This document shows, one piece after another, positions 17,110 through 24,887 of a stretch of 64,000 nucleotides of DNA. Source of the DNA: Alcanivoracaceae bacterium. GTDB lineage: Bacteria; Pseudomonadota; Gammaproteobacteria; Pseudomonadales; Alcanivoracaceae. How positions within the stretch are numbered: position 1 is the stretch's first letter; each line of letters begins with the position of its first letter. The notes under the pieces are model-generated. The model had not been told where the DNA came from. It saw only the letters and a list, made by a program, of their open reading frames with translations, and made no database searches. The stretch is taken from NCBI GenBank assembly GCA_023146255.1, contig JAGLCJ010000003.1:372001-436000 (forward strand), written 5' to 3'. Both the position numbers and the translations under genes were made by a program.

Positions 17110-17577
17110 ATGCTGGCGTTAGTGGTTCCCGATGCGGCTCAGGTAGAGCGCTGGTTGCGTCAGGCCGGCATTCATCACTACATCTGCGACCAGTGCCATG
17201 GTCTGCATCTGTCCGAGCTGCAGGGCCGTGATGGTGTGCTCGACAGCCGGCTGTTTGTCGAGGAAGACGGCCTGTTGCTGACCACCGAGATGGAAATCCG
17301 GCCCGCTAGCCTGCTGATGATGCTCAATGAAATCTCCCGTCTGAACATGAGCTGGCCGACTCTGAAGATATTTCTCGACGTTAACGACGATGCCCTGCCG
17401 CGGCTGGTGGCCTGCGATCTGTTGTTGGGTCGGGCCGGGGTGACGTTTGACCAGTTCATGCACTTTGTTCAGGCCAATGTTGATGCCACCTCCCAGCTGC
17501 TGGACGACTGTCAGCAACTGGGCTGCCTGTTCGGGCCGGAGGACGAGCCTCTGCCCGAACGCGATGCCCTGCACTGA
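17110..17577 (+). CDS. YbjN-domain protein
   Basis: A 155-aa soluble protein. ATG at 17110 has AGGAGG with an 8-nt spacer, so the longer frame from 17050 is rejected. It shows the alpha/beta type III secretion chaperone-like pattern of the YbjN family: a strand pair ending in LFVEEDGLLLTTEMEI, then the helix SLLMMLNEISRLNMSWPTL, a strand, and a C-terminal helix near FDQFMHFVQANVDATSQLLD. CDQCHGLHLSEL at residues 26-37 holds two cysteines that could bind metal. YbjN proteins influence motility and stress responses in enterobacteria; that role is not shown here. It is 9 bp from the 2OG oxygenase gene. Confidence 0.7.
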   Translation: MLALVVPDAAQVERWLRQAGIHHYICDQCHGLHLSELQGRDGVLDSRLFVEEDGLLLTTEMEIRPASLLMMLNEISRLNMSWPTLKIFLDVNDDALPRLVACDLLLGRAGVTFDQFMHFVQANVDATSQLLDDCQQLGCLFGPEDEPLPERDALH

Positions 17578-17586
17578 GCCTCATTC

Positions 17587-18252
17587 ATGCCGCAACTGAT
17601 TCAGACCACCGGTGGGGTTGGTGACGGTCCGCGACAGCGGATTGTCGACGGCCTGCTGACGCAGGGTTTTGCTGTTGAGCCCGCTTACCTGTCGCCGACG
17701 CTGGTGCGGGCGCTGAGACGTGAGGTCCATAACCGGGACCAGCGCGGCGAGTTCAGCGAGGCGGCCATCGGCCGCCATGCCAACCTGCAGCAAAACGAGT
17801 TCGTTCGCCGCGACCGGACCCTGTGGCTGGATGGCAGCACGCTGGCGCAGTTGCGTTTGCTTGAGGAGCTGGAGCAACTGCGTGTCGAGATCAATCGCAC
17901 CCTGTTTCTTGGCCTGTTCGATCTGGAGGCGCATTTCGCCCTGTATCCCCCCGGCGGTTTCTACAAACGTCATCTGGATGCCTTCCGTGGCGATAATCCG
18001 CGGGTGGTGTCGGTGGTGCTTTATCTCAATCCGCGCTGGCGCCCGGATCACGGCGGCTGCCTGCGGGTCTGGCCACATCCGGATGCGGTGACACCGGTGC
18101 TGGATGTGGCGCCGCGCGCCGGCACACTGGTGTGCTTCCTGTCGGAACGTATCCCCCATGAGGTGCTGGCCGCTCACGCGGATCGCATCAGCATTGCCGG
18201 CTGGTTCCGGCGCAACGAGGGTTCGGTGCCATGGTCCGCGCCCTTACTCTGA
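17587..18252 (+). CDS. 2OG-Fe(II) oxygenase (prolyl-hydroxylase-like)
   Basis: A 221-aa protein with the full iron/2-oxoglutarate set on a double-stranded beta helix: HLD (His129, Asp131) in GGFYKRHLDAF, the distal His191 in ERIPHEVL, and Arg200 in ADRISIAGWFRR, which would bind the 2OG carboxylate. It resembles the SM-20/P4H group that hydroxylates proteins. It follows the YbjN gene closely, and its 3' end overlaps the next gene by 22 bp, so the oxygenase and the glycine-rich secreted protein are probably made together. Whether that neighbour is its substrate is unknown. Confidence 0.85.
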   Translation: MPQLIQTTGGVGDGPRQRIVDGLLTQGFAVEPAYLSPTLVRALRREVHNRDQRGEFSEAAIGRHANLQQNEFVRRDRTLWLDGSTLAQLRLLEELEQLRVEINRTLFLGLFDLEAHFALYPPGGFYKRHLDAFRGDNPRVVSVVLYLNPRWRPDHGGCLRVWPHPDAVTPVLDVAPRAGTLVCFLSERIPHEVLAAHADRISIAGWFRRNEGSVPWSAPLL

Positions 18253-20426
18253 TCGCCATGCTGTTGCCGGCGCCTTTGCTGGCGGCTGGCCTGTGCGGCT
18301 TTCCCGGTCGTGACGGGGATGCCGAGACCGCTGGTGTGGTCAATCTCTGGTTGTCATCGGCGCCGGCGAGTCTGCTGGAGCCGGGTAGTCGCTGGCTGCC
18401 GCTGGGTGAGTCGCGGCGTGGTCATGGTCAGCTTGAGGCCGGCGATCTTGCCCTGCTGGTGCAGATGCAGGGCGCTGAGCTAACGGCAGCAAATGACGAC
18501 AGCTATGGCGACGGTATCGGTGCTGATGGCATCGCCCGCGGCGCACTGCAACTGCAGGCAGGCCATTTCGAGTTTGTTCGTATTGATGACGTGGAGTCAG
18601 GCCGGGTCCGGGTCCGCGGTACCGGCCCGAATAGCGGTGTGCAGTTCCGTTATGTCAGCCATGAGCCTCAGGCGGCGGCTGCCGGTGGTCGTCAGCGCTG
18701 GCAGCTGGTCCGCGTTCCGCAGTTTGAAAACCTTGCCCTGACAGGGGCCCTGAAAGCCTTGCCCTGGGATGGCAACACCGGCGCAGTGCTGGCACTGGAT
18801 GTACGCCGTCGACTGATACTCGGCGATCAGACCCTGTCTGTGGCGGGGGCCGGGTTTCGCGGCGGTGCGGCGCTGACACTGCTGGGCGCGCTGGGTGACG
18901 TCAGTGACTACCGCTATCGCGCCCCCGGCATTGCCGAGCTGGCCGCCGCCTTTGGTCAGCATGCCAGCAAGGGTGAAGGGCTGGCCGGTACGCCGCGCTG
19001 GGTGACAGGAGAGGAGCTATCGGTCGATACCCGTCCAGAGGCGGACCGGCTGTCGGTCAGCGATGGGTATCCGGATGGCAGTATGGCTCGTGGTGCACCG
19101 GCCAATGCCGGTGGAGGTGCCAATAGCCTGACACCGGATAATGCCACTCCGGCAGGCGGTGGTGGTGGTGCCGGCGGCGAGGATGGCCGTAGCGGTGAAG
19201 ACAGTTCCGGCCAGTTGCAGGGTGGTCATGGCGGCGCTGGCGTGGCGGCGGATCAGATCCTGTTATTGGCCGGCGGTGGCGGCGGTGGCGGTACCCGCTC
19301 CAGCGGTGACGGCCTGGCTGGCAGCGGCGGTGCCGGTGGTGGTGTGATCATCATTCGTGCCGGGCGGCTCGAAGGCCCCGGCAGCTTTGATCTGCGCGGC
19401 AGCGCCGGCTATGACGGCGAGGAAGCCGGCGGTGGTGGCGGTGGCGGTGGCACCCTGTTGCTGCAGGCACCGTTTGCAGATCAGGCCGGACGCGAGTGGT
19501 TGCTGGACGGTGGCATGGGCGGTGCCGGTCTGGCGCGTGGCGGTGCTGGCGGAGCGGGTCGGATGATTGTCGGTGGCGGTGCTGACTTGCCCGCACCGAA
19601 GGCGGCTTATTTTGATGGTTTGCTGGCGGAAGATATCGCCGGCGTCAGCGCCGGCTATCTGTGCCGGCCCAGTGGCATGCTGCTGGCTGGTCAGGTATTC
19701 GAGGACAACGGGGCTGGTGGTGGCGAGGCCCACGATGGCAAGCGCCAGCGCGGTGAGGCCGGTCTGGCCGGACGGCGGGTTCGGGTGCTGGAAGGGACGC
19801 AGGTGCATGCGCAGACCCACACCAACAGTGCCGGGCTGTTTGCGCTGGAGTTACCGGAGGCGCTGGCTGATCGCAATCTGGCGCTGGAGGCGGATATCCC
19901 GGCCGGCTGGCATGCGGTCAGTGCCCGTGCCGAAGATCTGCCGTTGTCGCCGTTTGTCTGGGAAGGCCAGGGGCGCTGGCGTTTTACCGCCCGGCGTGAA
20001 TATCTGCAGGATGGCATTGCGCTGGCTCTGATCCGGCAACCTCAGCTGCAGGCGCCGCCAGCCCGGGATATCACTCCCGGCTCGACCCAGCTGTTCCTGT
20101 TTCGCTACCTGCCACAAACCTCTGGCCGGGTACGGTTCCGGTACCAGGGCGAGCTGGCCGGCGCCGGAGACTGGAAGCACAGCTTTCTGCTTGATCCGCA
20201 ATGTAATGAGACCTCGCTGTTTCTGGATGAGGGCGTCAGTCGCTGGCTGCCGCTGACGCCCGGACAACCGGTGTGTGTACGGGTCCGAGTGGATGTGCCA
20301 GCGGGCGCCAGTCGTAGCGGCTCGTTGAACCTGCAACTGGAAGCGGAAACAGACCTTGGCCCGACGCCGCTGAAGCTGGCGCTACCGCCGCTGAAAGCTC
20401 GGCTTGATGTGCGCATGGCGCGCTGA
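18231..20426 (+). CDS. Large secreted glycine-rich protein
   Basis: A 731-aa protein with a signal peptide (MVRALTLIAMLLPAPLLAAG). The start overlaps the oxygenase gene by 22 bp. Residues 20-290 form beta-rich segments with repeated GDLALLVQMQGAEL-like pieces. Residues 295-450 are extremely Gly/Ala-rich (blocks such as GGGGGAGGEDG and LLAGGGGGGGT), recalling adhesin or cell-surface glycine-rich regions. The C-terminal third has an SdrD-B/CarboxypepD_reg-like segment (GRRVRVLEGTQVHAQTHTNSAGLFALELPE), suggesting a rigid beta-sandwich stalk. No sortase or autotransporter barrel is seen, so the route to the cell surface is unclear. The exact family is unknown. Confidence 0.75.
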   Translation: MVRALTLIAMLLPAPLLAAGLCGFPGRDGDAETAGVVNLWLSSAPASLLEPGSRWLPLGESRRGHGQLEAGDLALLVQMQGAELTAANDDSYGDGIGADGIARGALQLQAGHFEFVRIDDVESGRVRVRGTGPNSGVQFRYVSHEPQAAAAGGRQRWQLVRVPQFENLALTGALKALPWDGNTGAVLALDVRRRLILGDQTLSVAGAGFRGGAALTLLGALGDVSDYRYRAPGIAELAAAFGQHASKGEGLAGTPRWVTGEELSVDTRPEADRLSVSDGYPDGSMARGAPANAGGGANSLTPDNATPAGGGGGAGGEDGRSGEDSSGQLQGGHGGAGVAADQILLLAGGGGGGGTRSSGDGLAGSGGAGGGVIIIRAGRLEGPGSFDLRGSAGYDGEEAGGGGGGGGTLLLQAPFADQAGREWLLDGGMGGAGLARGGAGGAGRMIVGGGADLPAPKAAYFDGLLAEDIAGVSAGYLCRPSGMLLAGQVFEDNGAGGGEAHDGKRQRGEAGLAGRRVRVLEGTQVHAQTHTNSAGLFALELPEALADRNLALEADIPAGWHAVSARAEDLPLSPFVWEGQGRWRFTARREYLQDGIALALIRQPQLQAPPARDITPGSTQLFLFRYLPQTSGRVRFRYQGELAGAGDWKHSFLLDPQCNETSLFLDEGVSRWLPLTPGQPVCVRVRVDVPAGASRSGSLNLQLEAETDLGPTPLKLALPPLKARLDVRMAR

Positions 20427-20436
20427 AAATTCTGCT

Positions 20437-20464
20437 CTTGAAATCTGCCTGACCATCTCCATTT
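20437..20464 (+). promoter_or_regulatory. Heat-shock (sigma-32) promoter for hsp20
   Basis: CTTGAAA (20437-20443) and CTCCATTT (20457-20464) are 13 bp apart. This matches the RpoH consensus CTTGAAA / CCCCATNT at 14 or more of 15 positions. It lies about 85-110 bp before the Hsp20 start, as expected for a heat-shock small chaperone. Confidence 0.75.
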
Positions 20465-20524
20465 CTGCTTCTGTGATCACAATGACTGTCGTTGCCGGAA
20501 ACGGGGCGGCTATCTTGCTGAAAT

Positions 20525-20549
20525 ACCTTGCTGCAATCTGGAGGTTGCT
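20525..20549 (+). promoter_or_regulatory. Candidate ROSE-like RNA thermometer at the hsp20 start
   Basis: The ribosome site GGAGGT (20540-20545) can pair with ACCTT (20525-20529), leaving an 11-nt loop just before the ATG. A TTGCT motif, typical of ROSE thermometers in ibpA leaders, overlaps this stem and occurs again around 20513 and 20545. The full ROSE fold was not computed, so this is a candidate only. Confidence 0.4.
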
Positions 20550-20984
20550 ATGAACAGTGGTTTTTCTCTGGCTCCGCTGTTTCGTCACAGCGTCGGCTTT
20601 GACCGGTTTGATGATCTGATTAACAACGCATTGCGGGCCGATCAGTCCGGTGGCTATCCGCCGTACGACATCATTCGCGATGCTGACGGGCGCTATCGTA
20701 TTGTCATGGCAGTGGCCGGGTTCCGCGAGTCGGAGCTGAATATCACCGTGCAGGAAAACGAGCTGCGGGTGAGCGGTCGGGTCGAGGTGGCGGCGAATGA
20801 TGAGGAAGGCCGCACCTGGTTGCACCGCGGTATTGCCCGGCGCGCCTTCGAGCGGACTTTCCGGCTGGCGGATCATGTCCGGGTGACCGGCGCGGCGTTG
20901 AAAGATGGCCTGCTGACAGTGCATCTGGAGCAGGTGGTGCCGGAGGAGGCGAAGCCGCGGATGGTGCCGATCCAGTCGGAGTGA
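20550..20984 (+). CDS. Small heat-shock protein, Hsp20/IbpA family
   Basis: A 144-aa alpha-crystallin-type chaperone. It has the N-terminal SLAPLFRHSVGFDRFDDLI, then PPYDIIRDADGRYRIVMAVAGF, and the crystallin core ending in DGLLTVHLE; this arrangement is that of IbpA/IbpB. The C-terminal tail is VVPEEAKPRMVPIQSE, which lacks an obvious IxI motif, the usual one being approximated by VPI. It binds unfolding proteins and hands them to DnaK/ClpB. GGAGG lies 5 nt before the ATG. A sigma-32 promoter and a possible RNA thermometer lie upstream and a strong terminator downstream, so it is a single-gene unit. Confidence 0.95.
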   Translation: MNSGFSLAPLFRHSVGFDRFDDLINNALRADQSGGYPPYDIIRDADGRYRIVMAVAGFRESELNITVQENELRVSGRVEVAANDEEGRTWLHRGIARRAFERTFRLADHVRVTGAALKDGLLTVHLEQVVPEEAKPRMVPIQSE

Positions 20985-21021
20985 ATGGTCTGATCTGCGT
21001 TGATACTGGTTTTCTCTTTTT

Positions 21022-21050
21022 AGCCGCCCGTTTTGGGCGGCTTTGTTTTT
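21022..21050 (+). terminator. Rho-independent terminator after hsp20
   Basis: A perfect 8-bp GC-rich stem (AGCCGCCC / GGGCGGCT) with a 5-nt loop (GTTTT), followed by a T-rich run (TTGTTTTT), 37 bp after the Hsp20 stop. Confidence 0.9.
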
Positions 21051-21073
21051 CTGCGGCAGCTTGAATTGTGTCA

Positions 21074-21216
21074 GGCGGTGAGCCTCCGGAATCCGGGCCA
21101 TGCATGGGCCTTCCGGGACACGCCGTGAACCCGTCCCTGGGGGCTTGGGTTCGGCATCCCTGCCTCACACAGTCCCGGAAGGCCCATGCATGGCCCGGAT
21201 TCCTGCATCCTGCTAC
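21074..21216. repeat. Structured palindromic element, copy A
   Basis: A 143-bp element. Outer arms at 21088-21119 and 21172-21203 are perfectly complementary over 32 bp. They enclose a 52-nt apical region with two small hairpins: CCC-GTCCCT-GGG (21130-21141) and GGC-ATCCCT-GCC (21153-21164). The flanks GGCGGTGA (left) and GCATCCTGCTAC (right) are shared with the other copies. It lies between hsp20 and oadG. Confidence 0.9.
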
Positions 21217-21262
21217 TTTCAACGGGTGTGTTGATGTCATATTTTGTGGGCCTTTAGCGTCA

Positions 21263-21291
21263 TTGCAGATTGTCGACAATCCGGCTACAGT
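21263..21291 (+). promoter_or_regulatory. Probable oadGAB promoter with internal GATTGTCGACAATC operator
   Basis: A -35-like TTGCAG (21263-21268) and -10-like TACAGT (21286-21291) are 17 bp apart. Between them lies a perfect 14-bp palindrome, GATTGTCGACAATC (21268-21281). Its TTGT-ACAA core fits sites bound by FadR-subfamily GntR regulators, so ligand-controlled repression of the operon is plausible. The start site would be near 21298, about 60 nt before oadG. Confidence 0.45.
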
Positions 21292-21358
21292 CCGCGCCTC
21301 TCGGGTCCACAAGGCCCAGACCGACGTTCGCTGAGATACCTCAAACAGGGGGAGCTCC

Positions 21359-21613
21359 ATGGATACGCTGCTGCAGCAAGGCCTTGAACTCATGCTGATT
21401 GGCATGGGCGTGGTATTTGCCTTCCTGATCGTGTTGGTGGGCTGCACCAACCTGATGTCCTGGTTCGTAAACCGCTATTTTCCGGAAGCTGTACCGGTAC
21501 CGGTGTCCACACCGGCGTTCACCAGTGCTGCGCCGGTGGCGGTGGATGCTACAACCCTGCGCGTGATTGAAGACGCGATTCGCCAACATCGTGCCCGTTC
21601 CGGGCGCGGTTGA
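21359..21613 (+). CDS. oadG: Oxaloacetate decarboxylase gamma subunit
   Basis: An 84-aa protein with GGGGGAG a few bases upstream of its ATG. It has one N-terminal membrane helix (LMLIGMGVVFAFLIVLVGC) followed by a proline-rich linker and a charged tail. OadG stabilises the OadA/OadB complex and binds the zinc needed for carboxyl transfer in characterised systems. The order G-A-B, with 34 bp to oadA, is the standard operon. It is the membrane anchor of a sodium-pumping oxaloacetate decarboxylase. Confidence 0.9.
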   Translation: MDTLLQQGLELMLIGMGVVFAFLIVLVGCTNLMSWFVNRYFPEAVPVPVSTPAFTSAAPVAVDATTLRVIEDAIRQHRARSGRG

Positions 21614-21647
21614 TTCCCACTGACCATTACCTGACAAGGGTCTGGCC

Positions 21648-23408
21648 ATGAGCAAGAAACCCCTCGGTATTACCGATGTTGTGCTGCGCGATGCGCATCA
21701 ATCCCTGTTTGCCACCCGTTTGCGGCTGGATGACATGCTGCCGATTGCCGCCAAGCTCGATGAGGTCGGCTTCTGGTCGCTGGAGTCCTGGGGCGGGGCG
21801 ACTTTCGATGCCTGTATCCGCTATCTCGGCGAGGATCCGTGGGATCGTATTCGTGAGCTGAAAAAGGCCATGCCGAAAACGCCGCAGCAGATGTTGCTGC
21901 GCGGCCAGAACCTGCTTGGCTACCGCCACTATGCCGATGATGTGGTCGATCGCTTTGTCGAGCGGGCGGCGAAAAATGGCGTCGATGTTTTCCGTGTGTT
22001 TGATGCCATGAATGACCCGCGCAACCTGCAGCGTGCTCTTGCTGCGGTGGTGCGTGAGGGCAAGCATGCCCAGGGCACGCTGTCCTATACCGTCAGCCCG
22101 GTGCACACGCTGGAAACCTGGGTGGATCTGGCGAAGAAAATTGAAGACATGGGTGCCCACTCGGTGGCGATCAAGGACATGGCCGGGTTGCTGCGTCCTT
22201 ACGAGGCGTTCGAGCTGGTCAGCCGGTTGAAGGCGACGCTGTCGATTCCGGTGCACATGCAGTGTCATGCCACCACCGGGTTGTCGACCTCAACCATCGT
22301 CAAGGCGGTGGAAGCGGGCATCGATAATGTCGACACCGCGATCTCGTCGATGTCGATGACCTACGGTCACAGCCCGACCGAGGCCGTGGTAGCCATTTTT
22401 GAAGGCACCGATCGCGATACCGGGCTGGATATTCATCTGCTCGAAGAGATCGCTGCCTACTTCCGCGAAGTGCGCAAGAAGTACGCGAAGTTCGAAGGCA
22501 GTTTGCGCGGTGTTGATTCGCGCATTCTGGTTGCACAGGTGCCCGGCGGCATGCTGACCAATATGGAAAGCCAGCTGAAGGAACAAAACGCTGAAGACAA
22601 GTTCGATGCGGTGCTGGCGGAAATTCCGCAAGTGCGTGAAGACCTCGGTTTTATTCCGCTGGTCACGCCGACCTCGCAGATTGTTGGTACTCAGGCGGTG
22701 CTGAATGTGCTGGCCGGTGAGCGCTACAAGGCGCTGTCGAAGGAAACCCGCGGCATTCTGCGTGGCGAATACGGCGCCGCGCCGGCACCGTTCAATGCCG
22801 AGCTGCAGGCCCGGGCACTGGATGGTGATGAACCGGTTACCTGCCGGCCGGCAGACCTGATCAGCGATGAGATGGACAAGCTGGTCGATGACGTTGATCG
22901 TCTTGCCGCAGAGAAATCCCTCAAGCTTGCCGACGGCGACAACCGCATTGATGACGTGCTCACCTATGCACTGTTCCCGCAGATCGGCCTGAAATTTCTC
23001 GAAAATCGCGGCAACCCGAAAGCGTTCGAGCCCGTGCCGACCGGTCGCGATGTGCCGACCACCGATAGCGGCGAGGAAATATACACTGTCACGGTCGATG
23101 GCAAGAGCTACAGCGTGACCGTCGCTGCCGGTGGTGACGTCAGCGGCATTGCGCCGGTGGGGGGCGCCAGTGCCGCAGCCGTTCCGGCGGGTGAAGGTGA
23201 GCCAGTCAAGGCGCCGCTGGCTGGCAATATCTTCCGTGTTCTGGTCAAGCCGGGGCAGCAGGTGAACGCTGGTGACAAGATCATTGTGCTGGAAGCGATG
23301 AAGATGGAAACCGATATCTCGGCGCCGAAGGCTGGCACCGTGATCGCGGTGCAGGTAAAGGAAGGCGACGCAGTCAGCGTCGGTGATCTGCTGCTGACCA
23401 TCGGCTGA
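21648..23408 (+). CDS. oadA: Oxaloacetate decarboxylase alpha subunit (biotin-dependent)
   Basis: A 586-aa cytosolic subunit. The N-terminal TIM-barrel carboxyltransferase (GITDVVLRDAHQSLFATR) has the metal-binding region MQCHATTGLS. It is followed by the conserved PYC_OADA association domain (GDNRIDDVLTYALFPQIGLK) and a Pro/Ala linker. The C-terminal biotinyl domain has EAMKMET, with Lys552 as the biotinylation site. It moves CO2 from oxaloacetate to biotin, releasing pyruvate. Length and domain order are those of the OAD alpha chain rather than pyruvate carboxylase, because the ATP-grasp biotin carboxylase half is absent. Confidence 0.96.
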   Translation: MSKKPLGITDVVLRDAHQSLFATRLRLDDMLPIAAKLDEVGFWSLESWGGATFDACIRYLGEDPWDRIRELKKAMPKTPQQMLLRGQNLLGYRHYADDVVDRFVERAAKNGVDVFRVFDAMNDPRNLQRALAAVVREGKHAQGTLSYTVSPVHTLETWVDLAKKIEDMGAHSVAIKDMAGLLRPYEAFELVSRLKATLSIPVHMQCHATTGLSTSTIVKAVEAGIDNVDTAISSMSMTYGHSPTEAVVAIFEGTDRDTGLDIHLLEEIAAYFREVRKKYAKFEGSLRGVDSRILVAQVPGGMLTNMESQLKEQNAEDKFDAVLAEIPQVREDLGFIPLVTPTSQIVGTQAVLNVLAGERYKALSKETRGILRGEYGAAPAPFNAELQARALDGDEPVTCRPADLISDEMDKLVDDVDRLAAEKSLKLADGDNRIDDVLTYALFPQIGLKFLENRGNPKAFEPVPTGRDVPTTDSGEEIYTVTVDGKSYSVTVAAGGDVSGIAPVGGASAAAVPAGEGEPVKAPLAGNIFRVLVKPGQQVNAGDKIIVLEAMKMETDISAPKAGTVIAVQVKEGDAVSVGDLLLTIG

Positions 23409-23418
23409 GGGCAGGGTA

Positions 23419-24720
23419 ATGGATAAGCTGGAAAAACTCTGGTTCAGCACCGGCCTGTTTCATATCGAACCGGGTCAGGCAATCATGATTGCCGTTTGTC
23501 TGTGTCTGCTGTTTCTTGCCATTCGCAAGGGCTTTGAGCCGCTGTTGCTGCTGCCAATTGGTGTCGGCGGCTTGCTTGCCAATATTCCTATGGCGGGAAT
23601 GGCCGAATCTGCAGTCAGTCAGGCTTTGCACCTCGGTTCACCGGAGCTGATTGCCAGTATTGCCAGCGCGCTGGGCATCGATCCTGCTGAAGGCATCAAG
23701 GTCCTGTACAAGGCCTATTATCAGGCTGAGCCGGCGCTGCGCATGCTGGTGCATGAGATGGCACGTGACGCCAACTACAGCGACGGTATTCTTTATTTGA
23801 TCTATACCGTGGGTTTGACCACCGGTGTGTTTCCATTGCTGATCTTTATGGGTGTCGGGGCGATGACGGATTTTGGCCCGCTGCTGGCCAATCCGCGCAC
23901 GCTGTTGCTTGGTGCTGCCGCCCAGTTCGGTATTTTTGCGGCACTGCTCGGGGCGTTGGCACTGAACTATGTCGGCATGAATTTCAGTCTGGCTGATGCC
24001 GCGTCCATCGGTATCATCGGCGGTGCCGATGGCCCGACGTCGATTTATGTCACCACCAAACTGGCGCCGGAACTGCTTGGCGCGATTGCGGTGGCCGCCT
24101 ATTCCTATATGGCTCTGGTGCCGGTGATTCAGCCGCCGATTATTCGCTTGCTGACCACGCAGAAGGATCGCGAGATTCGTATGGAGCAGCTGCGGCCGGT
24201 GTCGAAGCGCGAGAAGATCCTGTTCCCGATTGTGTTGCTGGTGCTGGTGGCACTGGTATTGCCAGATGCGGCGCCGCTGCTGGGCATGTTCTGCTTTGGC
24301 AACCTGATGAAGGAATCCGGGGTGGTGGCACGGCTCACCGATACCACCACCAATGCCTTGATTAATATTGTCACTATCATGCTCGGTCTGGCGGTGGGCT
24401 CGAAGCTGAGTGCGGAGCAGTTTCTGGTCAGTGAAACACTCGGCATTCTGGTGCTCGGTCTGGCAGCGTTCGCCATTGGTACCGGTTCCGGGGTGCTCAT
24501 GGCGAAGATCATGAATCGCTTCAGCACCATGCCGATCAATCCGATTATCGGTGCTGCCGGGGTATCGGCAGTACCGATGGCGGCGCGGGTGGCCAACAAG
24601 GTCGGGCTGGAGGCGAATCCGCAGAACTTTCTGCTGATGCATGCCATGGGGCCGAATGTGGCGGGCGTTATTGGCTCGGCAGTGGCGGCGGGGGTGTTGT
24701 TGAATTTTGTTGGTGGGTGA
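23419..24720 (+). CDS. oadB: Oxaloacetate decarboxylase beta subunit (Na+ pump)
   Basis: A 433-aa polytopic membrane protein with about nine to eleven hydrophobic segments. GADGPTSIYVTTKLA contains the key aspartate (Asp204) equivalent to the Na+/proton-coupling residue of the family. It decarboxylates carboxybiotin and drives two Na+ outward. It starts 10 bp after oadA, completing the operon, and is followed by palindromic element copy B rather than a classic terminator. In this genome it would link oxaloacetate from the TCA cycle to the sodium gradient, as in many marine or salt-adapted bacteria. Confidence 0.95.
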   Translation: MDKLEKLWFSTGLFHIEPGQAIMIAVCLCLLFLAIRKGFEPLLLLPIGVGGLLANIPMAGMAESAVSQALHLGSPELIASIASALGIDPAEGIKVLYKAYYQAEPALRMLVHEMARDANYSDGILYLIYTVGLTTGVFPLLIFMGVGAMTDFGPLLANPRTLLLGAAAQFGIFAALLGALALNYVGMNFSLADAASIGIIGGADGPTSIYVTTKLAPELLGAIAVAAYSYMALVPVIQPPIIRLLTTQKDREIRMEQLRPVSKREKILFPIVLLVLVALVLPDAAPLLGMFCFGNLMKESGVVARLTDTTTNALINIVTIMLGLAVGSKLSAEQFLVSETLGILVLGLAAFAIGTGSGVLMAKIMNRFSTMPINPIIGAAGVSAVPMAARVANKVGLEANPQNFLLMHAMGPNVAGVIGSAVAAGVLLNFVGG

Positions 24721-24743
24721 GGTTGTCGGAAGGTAGATAGTTT

Positions 24744-24887
24744 GGCAGTGACCTTCTCCGGTCTTTGCCTCTGTCAGGGCCTTCCGGGACCCGCCGTGAA
24801 CCCATCCCTGGGGGCTTGTGTTCGACATCCCTGTCTCACACAGTCCCGTCAGGCCCTGACAGAGGCAAAGACCTCACATCCTGCTAC
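24744..24887. repeat. Structured palindromic element, copy B
   Basis: A 144-bp element. The outer arms at 24760-24790 and 24843-24873 pair over 29 of 31 positions and enclose a 52-nt apical region with hairpins CCC-ATCCCT-GGG (24801-24812) and GAC-ATCCCT-GTC (24824-24835). The arm sequence is unrelated to copy A except near the apical end. Flanks are GGCAGTGA and CATCCTGCTAC. It is located just after oadB. Confidence 0.9.

Noticed and set aside
22290..23450. A 386-codon minus-strand frame opposite oadA
   Set aside because: It is antisense to the biotin and carboxyltransferase domains of OadA, with no family resemblance.
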